Source of the DNA: Planctomycetota bacterium
GTDB taxonomy: Bacteria > Planctomycetota > Phycisphaerae > Phycisphaerales > UBA1924
Direction of reading: 5' to 3'
Assembly: GCA_014584315.1 (NCBI GenBank)
Contig: JACTNA010000010.1
Location: 1-54,703, forward strand
DNA: 54,703 bases
Position numbers and translations under genes: made by a program
Notes under the pieces: generated by a model
What the model was told of the DNA's origin: nothing
The model's input: only the letters and a program-made list of their open reading frames with translations
Database searches by the model: none
Shown: positions 15,780-24,783 of the stretch, piece after piece
Layout of the letters: the number at the start of each line of letters is the position of its first letter
Numbering within the stretch: the stretch's first letter is position 1

Positions 15780-17003
15780 TCAGCCCCCGGGCAGGAGACG
15801 GCCGCCCATCACGGGCCGGACGGGGAACGCCTCGAGCAGCGAGCGAAGATCGTCGAGGGTGACGCGCTCGATCCGGTCCAGTTCGTCCTCGAGCGTCCGG
15901 TGCGTGCCCGTGAGCGTCCAGAGGCGGCCGATGCGCTGCATGCGGTCGGACGGCCGCTCTCCTGAGAGCGTCACGCCTGTGGCGAGACGATTGCGGAGGC
16001 GTTCGAGGTCGTCGTCCGTCAGCGAATCGGCGAGCGCGGCGCACTCGCGCTCGACCGCCTCCCAGACCTCGTCGGAACGCTCCGGGTCGCACGAGGCGTA
16101 GACGAAGAACTCGCCCAGGCCGTCGTGGGCGTCGTAGGCCGCCTGGGCCTCCTCGGCCAGGCCCGTCTCGATGAGCGACCAGTGCAGGCGGGAGTTGTCC
16201 GGTCCGCCGAGCACCAGTGCGGCCATCATGGCGGCGTAGCGGCGTTCGTCCTGCGCGCCAGGCCCAGGTGAGAGGCCGAGCAGGTAGGCACGGTTGACCT
16301 TCTCGTCGCGCATCTGGAAGCGGCCCTCGTTGACGCGAGGCGGCGTCGGCTCGCGCGTCGCGCCGGTCCTGAGCCACGTCCCGCAGAGACGCTCGGCGAG
16401 ATCAACGCAGCGGTCAAAGTCCAGGCGCCCCGCGAGGGCCAGCGTGGTGTTGTCGGCCGAGTATCGGCGCTCGAAGTAACCCCGCATGTCCGCGGCCGAC
16501 ATGGCGGTGATGGTCTCGGGCGTGCCGAGGACGCGGTGCCGGAGCGGGTGGGGGGCGTAGTAGCGATCGACGCACTCCTCGTAGAGCACCCAGAACGGAT
16601 TGTCCTTGTACATGGCGATCTCTTCGAGGATCACGCCCTTCTCCGTGGCGAAGTCGTCGTCGCGGAGGGCGGGGCGCATCATGCGTCCGAGCAGGGACTC
16701 GGCCTCGTCGAGACGCTCGGGGACGACCTGAGCGTAGAAGCAGGTCATCTCGTTGCTGGTGTAGGCGTTGTGCCGCGCGCCGAGGTCGTCGAAGGCGCGG
16801 TTCAGAGCGTCGGCGGAAAGGTCGCCGGTGCCCTTGAACATCATGTGTTCCAGAAAGTGGCTGACGCCCATGAGTTCGGCGGGTTCGTCGCGCGCCCCGG
16901 TGCGGACGAAGAACCCGGCGGCCGCGGAGTGGGCCGCGTCGTCCACCTCGGCGATGACCGTGAGGCCGTTGGGAAGCGTGTGCCGTCTGAACTCGATTGG
17001 CAT
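15780..17003 (-). CDS. M16-family zinc peptidase (processing peptidase-like)
   Basis: The 407-residue protein has the inverted zinc motif HFLEH at 49-53 (H49, E52, H53) and the distal glutamate in GVILEEIAMYKDNP (about E128). It contains an M16 N domain and an M16 C domain (VNRAYLLGLSPGPGAQ onward). At ~400 residues it is a single-unit bacterial type, which acts as a homodimer in the family. The active residues are all present, so it should be catalytic. There is no signal peptide, and it is likely cytoplasmic. It is the first gene of a leftward pair with the ABC ATPase. Confidence 0.9.
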   Translation of the reverse strand: MPIEFRRHTLPNGLTVIAEVDDAAHSAAAGFFVRTGARDEPAELMGVSHFLEHMMFKGTGDLSADALNRAFDDLGARHNAYTSNEMTCFYAQVVPERLDEAESLLGRMMRPALRDDDFATEKGVILEEIAMYKDNPFWVLYEECVDRYYAPHPLRHRVLGTPETITAMSAADMRGYFERRYSADNTTLALAGRLDFDRCVDLAERLCGTWLRTGATREPTPPRVNEGRFQMRDEKVNRAYLLGLSPGPGAQDERRYAAMMAALVLGGPDNSRLHWSLIETGLAEEAQAAYDAHDGLGEFFVYASCDPERSDEVWEAVERECAALADSLTDDDLERLRNRLATGVTLSGERPSDRMQRIGRLWTLTGTHRTLEDELDRIERVTLDDLRSLLEAFPVRPVMGGRLLPGG

Positions 17004-17042
17004 GGCGGCAGTGTACGCGCACGGATCGGCGGCAACGAAACA

Positions 17043-17067
17043 CCCCCGGGAGGCAGGCTCCCGGGGG
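17043..17067 (-). terminator. Hairpin downstream of the dockerin protein gene
   Basis: CCCCCGGGAG (17043-17052) pairs perfectly with CTCCCGGGGG (17058-17067) around a five-base loop. On the minus strand it lies just after the stop at 17114 and is followed by TGTTTCGTT, so it probably ends that transcript before the M16 gene. Confidence 0.75.
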
Positions 17068-17113
17068 CGTTCATCGTGCGCTCGTTGCGCCGTTCAGCCG
17101 CGATCCCGCGTCG

Positions 17114-18751
17114 TCACGGGCAGCCTGCGACGTAGGCGTTGAGGAAGGCGAGGAAGTCGAGGGAGTTGACGACGGTGTCGCCGTTGAAGTCGGCCTTGGG
17201 GTCGCTCACCACGTAGAGGTTGAGGAAGCAGAGGAAGTCGAGGGAGTTGACGACGGTGTCGCCGTTGCAATCAACAGGGCACGGGTTGCCGACCGTGACG
17301 CAGTAGTTCAGGTCCGTGTCGTGGCAGAGCTCCTGCATGGCGGTGGTCATGTTGTAGGAATACGAAGGGAATCCGACGACGCCGCTGCTGCCGCCCCAGC
17401 AGAAGATGCAGGGGTCGTTGGGGTTGCTGGCGAGGGCGTAGATGCCGAGGACGTACGTTGTCCCGGCGGACACGTTGAAGCCCGCGGGAACGCTGACCGT
17501 GAACTTGTAGTGCTGGATGCCGAAGATGTCCACGCATGTCGGAGTGGGGTTGGTCGCGGCGAAGGGCACGGTGAAGCTGCCGAGGAAGGACTGCACGTTC
17601 CATCCGCAGACGCTGCCGGAGGGTCCGCCGGTGTACAGCTCGATGAGGAAACTGTCGATCCCGCCGATGCCGCAGGGGGAGCCGGTGTTGACATTCCAGC
17701 CGCCGCCCTCGAACGTGACCTGGGTCCACGGCCCGCTCGCCGAGGGTTTCCAGTCGTCCGCGGCGATGTAGGGGTTGACGTTGTGCTACGCGTTGCTGAA
17801 CCAGCAGGTCGTGTTGCAGTCGTTCTTCTGGCAGTAGGTCCCGCCGCCGCTCGGGTTGAGCCGGAAGGCGTTGTCCGGGCCGCAACGGTCGTAGCTGCCG
17901 TCAGTGCGGTCCCACGAGGTCGCGGGGTTGAAGTTGTTCACGGTGCTGGTGGACCACCCGAACACGCAGCGATGGTTCGAGTCTGAGAGCGTGCCGTAGA
18001 TCGTGATCATGTAGTTCTGGCCGTTGTTCAGCGAGATGCCCGACGAGAAGTTCGCGACGAACTTGTAGATGTCCTCGCCGAACCCACCCTTGCAGTGGAA
18101 GGAGGGGTTGAGGGAGGCGACGGAAAAACTCTGCGCCGCGACGAAGTTGGCGTACTGCCATCCGCACGCCCCGCCGCCCTGGATGGTCCAGATCTCGATG
18201 CCGACGGACGACAGGTTCGTCAGGCCGCAGCCGGTCCAGTTGGTCATGTCCCACATGCCGCCGTAGAACTCGACGGAGGTCAGTTGCGACCCGTCCGCCA
18301 CGAAGTCGTCGAAGGCGATGTACGGGCTGACGCTGGAGTTGTTGTTCGAGAACCAGACGCCACCGTTGCAGTCCGGCGGCTGGTTGATCATGCGTGAGCC
18401 ATCGCCGCCTTCGTCTCCGCCGTTCCAGCCGACCGGGGCTGAACTCATCCGTGCGTCGGGGAAGCCACCGTCCGGCACTTCGCGGATCTGGCGGAGCGCG
18501 GACTCCTCCTCCGTCAGTACACGGGGCGGGTCCGCGAAGCCCCAGCCGCCGCCCAGCAGGTCGTGCGGCCCCCGCGGCCCCATCACCGGCTGGCCGTCCA
18601 GCACTCGAAAGAGCATCGGCTCTCCATCCCATCGCTCGACCGGATTCAGGTCGGGCTGAGGACTGACCGGGCTCACGGGCATGGCGACCGGCATCGCCGC
18701 CGCGCCGCACCCCATCGACACACCGAGAACCAACGCAAGCACGCGTTTCAT
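17114..18751 (-). pseudogene. Secreted two-repeat protein with C-terminal dockerin, interrupted by an in-frame amber codon
   Basis: The frame from the ATG at 18751 runs to 17114 with one TAG at 17786-17788, and both parts lie in the same frame. A signal peptide (RVLALVLGVSMGCGAAAM) and a Pro-rich stretch are followed by two similar ~170-residue beta domains. The first starts WFSNNNSSVSPYIAFDDF and the second WFSNA-stop-HNVNPYIAADDW, so the stop falls inside a conserved turn of the second repeat. The C-terminus is a dockerin-like pair (DCNGDTVVNSLDFLCFLN and DFNGDTVVNSLDFLAFLN), the calcium-loop module of many planctomycete exported proteins. The stop truncates the product by ~225 residues including the dockerin. 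It may be a true mutation, a readthrough site or a sequencing error. Confidence 0.8.
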
Positions 18752-18993
18752 CGGATACCTCCTTGGCCGCATGTTCCGCCCGGACCGCGACACCAACGCA
18801 GTGTCGTGGTTGCGCGAACGTGCTGCCCCATGTTCAGTTGCTGAGACCCACTCAAACCACAAGTCGCCGCCGCAAGCCCGGTACTCAAATCGACGGCATC
18901 GCTCCCTCTCCGGACCGGGGCGTCGCAGCATACCAACGTGCGTTTCCGGACGCAACTCGGACTGGCCACGCCCGGCCGCATTCCTCGTCCCGC

Positions 18994-20067
18994 CTATCCG
19001 CCGTCGCCGTTGAGACCGAGTCTCAGTGCCTCGCGGATCGACCTGCACGCCGAGGCGGGCGAGTCAGAACCGCAAACCGCCGCTGCCACGGCCACACCTC
19101 TTGCGCCCTCCCGCGAAAGGTCGGAAACGTTCAGGGGCGTGATGCCGCCGATGGCCAGGTGGGGGACTCGCCGGCATCGATCGTCCGCGAGGTACTCCCG
19201 CAGGTAGGCGACCCCAACGGCCGTGCTGATCGGCTTGGTTGTCGTCGCGAACATCGGTCCCACGCCGCAATAGTCCCCCCCGGCGCGCACGGCGCAACGG
19301 GCCTGCTCGATGTCGGCCGTTGACACACCGACGAGCAGGCGGAAGCCCGCGACTCGGCGTGTGTCCTCGACCGTCATGTCCGTCTGGCCGAGGTGGACGC
19401 CGTCCGCCCCAGCCGCGATAGCCACGTCGGCGCGGTCGTTCACGATGACGCTCGCACCGTGCGGGCGTGCCATCTCGATGAGTCGCCGGGCGCGCCGCAC
19501 GAGTTCGCCCCCGTCGAGCGACTTCTCGCGCAACTGAAGGCAGTCCGCGCCGCCCTCGAGGGCGAGTTCGGCCACGCGGTCCCAGGAGTGATGCACGCAC
19601 AGCGCCTCGGTGATCAGCACGCACAGCCGCCACTGGCGGGCGCGGCCCGTGCCCAGCGAAAGGGCCAGCGACCGCTCGGCGTCGTAGACGCGATAGCGCA
19701 GAGACTCGAACGCGCGGGCCGCGGCATCCGAGTTGGGGAGCGTCTTGGCGACCTCCTCAAGGACGCGGAGGGCCTCGCTCGTCCTGCCCGCGGCGGCGGC
19801 GACGACCCGGGCCATCGTCTCGCGGCGCATCTCCCCCGGGGTCGAGACGGTTGTGCCGCGGTCGTCGGGCACCGCACGGTGCGCGAGCAGGGCGCCACGG
19901 TCAATGGGGAGCGATTCGACCGTTCCTTGCAGGTCGTGGCGGATGGACTTGAGCGAGGCGCACATCTCGGCGTCGTCGAGCAGGAAGCGGGCCGCGTCCT
20001 CCAGGACGCGCAGGCCCTCGCGTGCCCGGTTGGCGTTGGCGTCGAACAGGCGTGCCTCGTGCCGCAC
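18994..20067 (-). CDS. thiE: Thiamine phosphate synthase with N-terminal ThiD2-like domain
   Basis: The 357-residue two-domain protein has residues 1-~140 matching the ThiD2-like domain found before ThiE in cyanobacteria and others (RLFDANANRAREGLRVLEDAARF), a proposed HMP-phosphate kinase. Residues ~150-357 are the ThiE TIM barrel, which joins HMP-PP and thiazole phosphate. Its motifs are DCLQLREKSLDGGEL, SVIVNDRADVAIAAGADGVHLGQTDM, DYCGVGPMFATTTKP and AIGGITPLNV. The GTG at 20067 is chosen because VRHEARLFDAN begins the conserved domain. The longer frame would run into the divergent zwf. No other thiamine genes are adjacent. Start codons of thiE and zwf are ~50 bp apart, so they share a divergent promoter region. 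Confidence 0.9.
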   Translation of the reverse strand: MRHEARLFDANANRAREGLRVLEDAARFLLDDAEMCASLKSIRHDLQGTVESLPIDRGALLAHRAVPDDRGTTVSTPGEMRRETMARVVAAAAGRTSEALRVLEEVAKTLPNSDAAARAFESLRYRVYDAERSLALSLGTGRARQWRLCVLITEALCVHHSWDRVAELALEGGADCLQLREKSLDGGELVRRARRLIEMARPHGASVIVNDRADVAIAAGADGVHLGQTDMTVEDTRRVAGFRLLVGVSTADIEQARCAVRAGGDYCGVGPMFATTTKPISTAVGVAYLREYLADDRCRRVPHLAIGGITPLNVSDLSREGARGVAVAAAVCGSDSPASACRSIREALRLGLNGDGG

Positions 20068-20116
20068 GGCGCGAGGATAGGCCCCGGGCGGGGCGACTCC
20101 GCGGTAGGATGCGCCG

Positions 20117-21655
20117 ATGCCCCCCAGCACCGTCCCCGAGCCGTGCGTGCTCGTCATCTTCGGCGCGTCCGGCGACCTGACCGCCCGCAAACTCGTCCCG
20201 GCCCTGTACGAACTCGACCAGCGTCGCCAGTTGCCGGACGGGTTGTGCGTGCTGGGCGTGTCGCGGACGGCGATGACGGACGACGCCTTCCGCGACCGGA
20301 TGCGCGAGTCGGTCTCGAATCACGCCCACGCGTTCGACGCGGATCGCTACGCCGCCTTCGCCCGTCGGCTGCACTACTTCGCCGGCGACGCGGTGCGGCC
20401 CGAGGCGTATCCCTCGCTCGCGCGCCGGATCGAATCCCTCGGCGCGGAGCGGCGCATCGCGCGCGCGCAGGGCGGGCCGAACGTGCTGTTCTATCTGTCC
20501 GTCGCGCCGGAGTTGTACGAGCCGATCGTCGCCAACGTAGGCGCCTCGGGCCTCGTCACCGAAGGCAAGCGGTGGTGCGTCATCGACCCTGCCGCGACCG
20601 CGTGGCAGCGGATCGTCGTCGAGAAGCCCTTCGGCACAGACCTCGCCACCGCGCGGTCGCTGAACCGCGCTCTCGGGCGGGTGTTCGAGGAGGACGCCGT
20701 CTACCGCATCGACCATTACCTCGGCAAGGAACTGGTCCAGAACCTGCTGGTGATGCGGTTCGCGAACTCGATCTTCGAGCCGATCTGGAACCGGGACGCG
20801 GTCCACTCGGTGCAGATGACGGCCGCGGAGACGATCGGCGTCGGGGCCCGGGCCGGCTCGTTCTACGACGGCGCGGGCGCGATCCGCGACATGATCCAGA
20901 GCCACCTGCTGCAGGTCCTCGCGCTCGTGGCCATGGAGCCACCCCCGCGCTACGAGGCGGACGCGATCGTGCGTGAGAAGATCAAGTTGTTCTCCGCCGC
21001 CAAAATCGCCGCATCGCCCGAAGAGGCCGCGTCGTGGGGCGTGCTGGGCCGGTACGGTGCAGGCCCCGACGGCCCGGCGTACGCCGACGAAGCGGGCGTC
21101 GATCCGAGCCGCCGGACCGAGACCTTCGCGGCGATGCGGGTCGAGTTCGACAACTGGCGGTGGGCCGGCGTGCCCTTCTTCGTGCGCACCGGCAAGCGCC
21201 TCGCGGCCAAACTCACCGAGGTCGTCGTGCAGTTCCGCGAGCCGCCCACCGCGATCTTCCGCGGGGTGCGAGGGCTTGGCGACGGGTGCTCCCCGAACCG
21301 CCTCGTCATCAACGTCGCCCCGCGTGAGGGCATCTCGCTCGAACTGCGCGGCAAGGTGCCTGGCGCCGGGCTTCGGATCGCGTCGGCCGCGCTCGACCTG
21401 GACTACGTCGAACGCTTCGGCGGCGAGCCGATCGAGGCCTACGGCCCGCTGCTGCTGGACGCGATGCGCGGCGACCGGACGCTCTTCAAGCACCGCGATG
21501 AGGTCGAGGGCGGGTGGTCGATCGTGCAGCCGTTCCTCGACCCCGGCCCGCTCCGGGAGCGGATCGCGACGTATGCACCCGGGTCGTGGGGACCCGCGGA
21601 GGCTGATGCGCTGATCGAGGCGTCGGGATGCCGATGGCACAACTCGTCCGGATGA
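20117..21655 (+). CDS. zwf: Glucose-6-phosphate 1-dehydrogenase
   Basis: The 512-residue enzyme, of family length, catalyses the NADP-dependent first step of the oxidative pentose phosphate pathway. The Rossmann motif is FGASGDLTARKLVPALYEL at about residue 13. The substrate-binding active-site signature RIDHYLGKELVQNLLVMRF is near 196-214. FFVRTGKRL is also present and typical of the C-terminal domain. It is followed by pgl within 40 bp, so the first two pathway enzymes are co-transcribed. Confidence 0.96.
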   Translation: MPPSTVPEPCVLVIFGASGDLTARKLVPALYELDQRRQLPDGLCVLGVSRTAMTDDAFRDRMRESVSNHAHAFDADRYAAFARRLHYFAGDAVRPEAYPSLARRIESLGAERRIARAQGGPNVLFYLSVAPELYEPIVANVGASGLVTEGKRWCVIDPAATAWQRIVVEKPFGTDLATARSLNRALGRVFEEDAVYRIDHYLGKELVQNLLVMRFANSIFEPIWNRDAVHSVQMTAAETIGVGARAGSFYDGAGAIRDMIQSHLLQVLALVAMEPPPRYEADAIVREKIKLFSAAKIAASPEEAASWGVLGRYGAGPDGPAYADEAGVDPSRRTETFAAMRVEFDNWRWAGVPFFVRTGKRLAAKLTEVVVQFREPPTAIFRGVRGLGDGCSPNRLVINVAPREGISLELRGKVPGAGLRIASAALDLDYVERFGGEPIEAYGPLLLDAMRGDRTLFKHRDEVEGGWSIVQPFLDPGPLRERIATYAPGSWGPAEADALIEASGCRWHNSSG

Positions 21656-21693
21656 GGCTGGCCCCGGCGGGTCGGGGCGCGGACAATGCACGG

Positions 21694-22473
21694 ATGATGC
21701 CCGATCGGATCGAGGTCGAGCCGGAGCCGACGCCCCCCGCGTTGCCGGGCGAGGTCATCGTGCGGGCGACGGTGGATGCGGTCGTGGACGCCATCGCCGC
21801 GGACCTGCTCGGGCAGGCGGTCTCATGCGCCCGGGCGTTCGGGGACTTTCACCTCGCACTGTCGGGGGGCACGACACCCGAGCCGCTCTATCGGCGGCTG
21901 ATGTACGACCCGAGGCTGCGCTCGATGCCGTGGAGCCGGACCCACCTGTGGATCGTGGACGAGCGGCGGGTGCCGCTCGACGACGAGCGGAGCAACTTCA
22001 AGCACATCCGCGAACTGATCGTCGAGCACTCGGATATCCCACGCTCGCAGGTGCACCCGATCCACGCGACGGCCGACGATGCGGCGGACGCCTACGAGCG
22101 CGAACTCCAGAACGAACTGGAGTGGCGCGAGCGAGGGCACGACCGGCTCGACTTCGTGCTCCTCGGTGTCGGCGCGGACGGGCACACGGCCAGCCTCTTC
22201 CCACGCTCGCCCGCCCTGCACTCGGGCGATCGTCTTGTCGCGCCGAACTCGGGGCCGACCGTCACGCCGCCCGACCGCGTGACCATGACCTGGCGGCTGA
22301 TCAATGCCTCGCGGCTGGTGGCGGTGATGGTGACGGGCCGCGGCAAGCGCGGCATCCTGACGCGCCTGGTGCACGAGCGGCCGTCGCCGGAGGACGCACC
22401 GATCCTCGGCGTGCGTCCCATCGGCGGCTCGCTCCGGTGGTACATCGACAGCGACGCGTGCCCGACAGCGTGA
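21694..22473 (+). CDS. pgl: 6-phosphogluconolactonase
   Basis: The protein, of about 259 residues, belongs to the DevB/SOL family and hydrolyses the lactone made by Zwf. Motifs are FHLALSGGTTPEPLYRRL, HLWIVDERRVPLDDERSNFKHI, LDFVLLGVGADGHTASLFP and TMTWRLINASRLVAVMVTG, all characteristic. Two adjacent ATGs (21694 and 21697) are possible starts. A longer frame from 21628 would overlap the end of zwf and adds no conserved residues. The stop overlaps a GTG that could start the next gene, indicating translational coupling in a zwf-pgl-rluA unit. Confidence 0.93.
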   Translation: MMPDRIEVEPEPTPPALPGEVIVRATVDAVVDAIAADLLGQAVSCARAFGDFHLALSGGTTPEPLYRRLMYDPRLRSMPWSRTHLWIVDERRVPLDDERSNFKHIRELIVEHSDIPRSQVHPIHATADDAADAYERELQNELEWRERGHDRLDFVLLGVGADGHTASLFPRSPALHSGDRLVAPNSGPTVTPPDRVTMTWRLINASRLVAVMVTGRGKRGILTRLVHERPSPEDAPILGVRPIGGSLRWYIDSDACPTA

Positions 22474-22478
22474 CGCGA

Positions 22479-23252
22479 ATGCCCGCCCTCACCGTCCAGC
22501 CGAACGATCGAGTGACCTTCGGGATCGCCCACCAGGACGAGCACCTGCTCGTGGTCGAGAAACCGGCGCGGCTGGTCACCACGCCCGGCAAGGCCCACGA
22601 AGCGGACTCGCTCCTCAACGGCCTGTTCGCCCGGTTCGGCACGCGGCTTCAGGCGCTCGGGGCCAAGCGGGACTTCGGCCTCCTGCACCGGCTCGACAAG
22701 GACACCAGCGGCTTGGTGGTCGTCGCCCTGACCGCGCCGTCTTACGACCGGCTGCGCGAGGCATTCGAGGGGCGCGAGGTGGGGAAGTACTACTGGGCGG
22801 TTACCAGGTCTGCGCCGACGAGGCCGACCGGCGTCATCAAGCGCCCGATCGCCGAGCAGACAGTTCGAATCGATCGGTATCGCACCGTGAAGGTGGCGAA
22901 GATTACCGGCGCAGGCAAGCCGGCGGCGACGGCGTACCGCGTGATCGAGGCGTCGCCGATGGGCGCTCTCGTCGAGGCTCGCGCGATCACCGGCAGGCTG
23001 CACCAGGTCCGCGTGCACCTCGACTCGATCGGGTCGACGGTGCTGGGCGACGACACCTACGGCCCGGAGGCGGTGAGGAAAGCCGCTCCGCGTCTCGCGC
23101 TGCACGCGCACCGCGTGACGCTCGATCATCCGGTGACCCGTGATCGGCTGGACGTGCGGACGCAGTGGCCGCGTGACCTTCGGAGCCTTCTGTCGCGTCT
23201 GGGCTTGAGACGCCCGGAAGCGGCCGGATCGGAGAGCCATCTCGAAGCGTGA
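22479..23252 (+). CDS. RluA-family RNA pseudouridine synthase
   Basis: The 257-residue enzyme isomerises specific uridines in rRNA or tRNA to pseudouridine. The catalytic motif is HRLDKDTSGLVVV with Asp73. KPARLVTTPG, EKPA and ITGRLHQVRVHL are also family-typical. There is no N-terminal S4 domain, so it resembles the shorter RluA/RluC-like enzymes. The exact target cannot be told from sequence. The start is either ATG 22479 or GTG 22470, the latter overlapping the pgl stop. It ends 31 bp from the convergent glycosyltransferase gene. Confidence 0.88.
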   Translation: MPALTVQPNDRVTFGIAHQDEHLLVVEKPARLVTTPGKAHEADSLLNGLFARFGTRLQALGAKRDFGLLHRLDKDTSGLVVVALTAPSYDRLREAFEGREVGKYYWAVTRSAPTRPTGVIKRPIAEQTVRIDRYRTVKVAKITGAGKPAATAYRVIEASPMGALVEARAITGRLHQVRVHLDSIGSTVLGDDTYGPEAVRKAAPRLALHAHRVTLDHPVTRDRLDVRTQWPRDLRSLLSRLGLRRPEAAGSESHLEA

Positions 23253-23283
23253 GGACGCGGATCGGCACGCGGGATCGATTCGC

Positions 23284-24774
23284 TCAGCCGGGGTCATCGA
23301 CCTCGAACGGGCGCCATCCGCCGGGTCCGAGGCGTGTGAGCGTGAGGTCGTCGAACGTGAAGACGGGCTGCTCGTTCACGCCCGGCGCGAGGCCGTCCCG
23401 GCGGTGGTAGATCAGGAGCGCACCTTCGGGCGGTTCGGCGACGGCGTTGCCCCAGCGGTCGCGGGACGGCACGGGCCAGGCGCCCCGTTCGAGGTAGAGG
23501 CGCGCGCCGCGCGCCGGGCTGAAGCCGCCCTGCCAGACCGCTTCGTTCGGCAGTGTGTCGAGGAAACCGAAGAGCGCGGGCCACTGCGGCTCGATCGGCC
23601 TCTGCACGCGGACGGGCAGGAGCGAGAAGACGATCGCCCCGCCGATCACGCATCCAGCGACGATCCGCCAGTGCGTGATGAAGCCGCGCACGCCGAAGCG
23701 AAGCCATGCCCACGGCGCGTGCGCAAGGCCCAGCCCGGCGAGCACGCTCAGGGCGGGCCACACGACGACGGCGTAGCGGTCGCGACGATCGGGGAAGATC
23801 GAAAGAAGAAGCAGCCAGCCCAAGGCCCACACGATCGCCCACCGCTCGACGGACCCGCGCCCCGAGAGTCGCCCTCGCCGCACCCAGGCCGCGACGGCGA
23901 TCGCGACGCACGCGAGCCAGGGCCAGTAGGCGACGCCGATCTGGTGGAGGTAGAACCACCACGGCTTGGCCCAGAGAGGCGAGGCGGTGAGTCTGCCGGC
24001 CGCGCGATCGACGACCTCAGCTCCGAGGTATTGCGAGGTGAACTCGCCGCCGTGCAGGGCGACCATCGACAGGTGCCAGGGCAGGGCGACGGCGAGCGCG
24101 ACAACCGTCGCTACCCCGAGCAGGGCGAGCGATCGCCGAAGGTCGGGGGGCGCGTGCGATCGGATGGGCCGAAGCGAGTTCCAGGCCAGACAGAACGCGA
24201 GCAGAGGAACCGTGGCCGCGGCGACGAAGGGTTTCGTCAGGAGGGCCGCTCCGAGCGATGCGCCCGACGCGCACGCCCATGCCGCGCGGGCGCGAGTGGA
24301 GTGGGCGTGTGCGCCGCTGGCGCGGACGAGCATCGCGATCGCGAGCATGACGAACGCGGCCTGCCACAGGTCGAGCGAGATCTCGCGGGTGCGTCGGAAG
24401 TACTCCCCCGTCAGCGCAAGCGCGACGCCGCTGAGCAGCGCGGCCCGTCTCCCGGCGAGCAGCCGCACCGTCCACACGCACGCCACCAGGCCGATGCAGG
24501 CCGCGAGCACGCTCGGCAGCCGGGCCGGCAACGGCCCCGGCCCGAAGGCGTGCAGGGCGATGCCGTGGAGCCAGAAAGCGAGCGGCGGCTTGTTGAAGTA
24601 GGGCTGTCCGGGCGGGCCGTGGAGCGTCCAGAGTTCGCCGGTGCGCCACGCCTGAACCGCGATCGCGCCGTACCACGCGCCGTCCGTCCGCTGCCAGTCG
24701 CCCTGGCCCAGGTGCGGGAGGGTCATGCACAGCAGGAGGACGAGCGGGAGCAGCCAGTGCCGGATCGATCGCAC
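23284..24774 (-). CDS. ArnT/PMT-type membrane glycosyltransferase
   Basis: The 496-residue polytopic protein has about ten hydrophobic segments and a C-terminal periplasmic-type domain. Near the N-terminus is the exoplasmic loop with acidic residues (QRTDGAWYGAIAVQAWRTGELW) and the Y-x-x-KPPLAFWL motif (YFNKPPLAFWL) seen in dolichyl/undecaprenyl-phosphate-sugar glycosyltransferases such as ArnT. A second acidic motif (RRTREISLDLWQAAFVM) follows. The family moves a sugar from a polyprenyl-phosphate carrier to lipid A or protein at the outer face of the inner membrane. The acceptor here is unknown. It is transcribed toward rluA. The upstream gene on its strand ends 9 bp before its start. Confidence 0.87.
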   Translation of the reverse strand: MRSIRHWLLPLVLLLCMTLPHLGQGDWQRTDGAWYGAIAVQAWRTGELWTLHGPPGQPYFNKPPLAFWLHGIALHAFGPGPLPARLPSVLAACIGLVACVWTVRLLAGRRAALLSGVALALTGEYFRRTREISLDLWQAAFVMLAIAMLVRASGAHAHSTRARAAWACASGASLGAALLTKPFVAAATVPLLAFCLAWNSLRPIRSHAPPDLRRSLALLGVATVVALAVALPWHLSMVALHGGEFTSQYLGAEVVDRAAGRLTASPLWAKPWWFYLHQIGVAYWPWLACVAIAVAAWVRRGRLSGRGSVERWAIVWALGWLLLLSIFPDRRDRYAVVVWPALSVLAGLGLAHAPWAWLRFGVRGFITHWRIVAGCVIGGAIVFSLLPVRVQRPIEPQWPALFGFLDTLPNEAVWQGGFSPARGARLYLERGAWPVPSRDRWGNAVAEPPEGALLIYHRRDGLAPGVNEQPVFTFDDLTLTRLGPGGWRPFEVDDPG

Positions 24775-24783
24775 GAGCCCAGA

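Noticed and set aside
17114..17596. Independent short gene for the dockerin part
   Set aside because: It lies in the same frame as the signal-peptide part and continues its second repeat, so it is the downstream piece of one interrupted gene.
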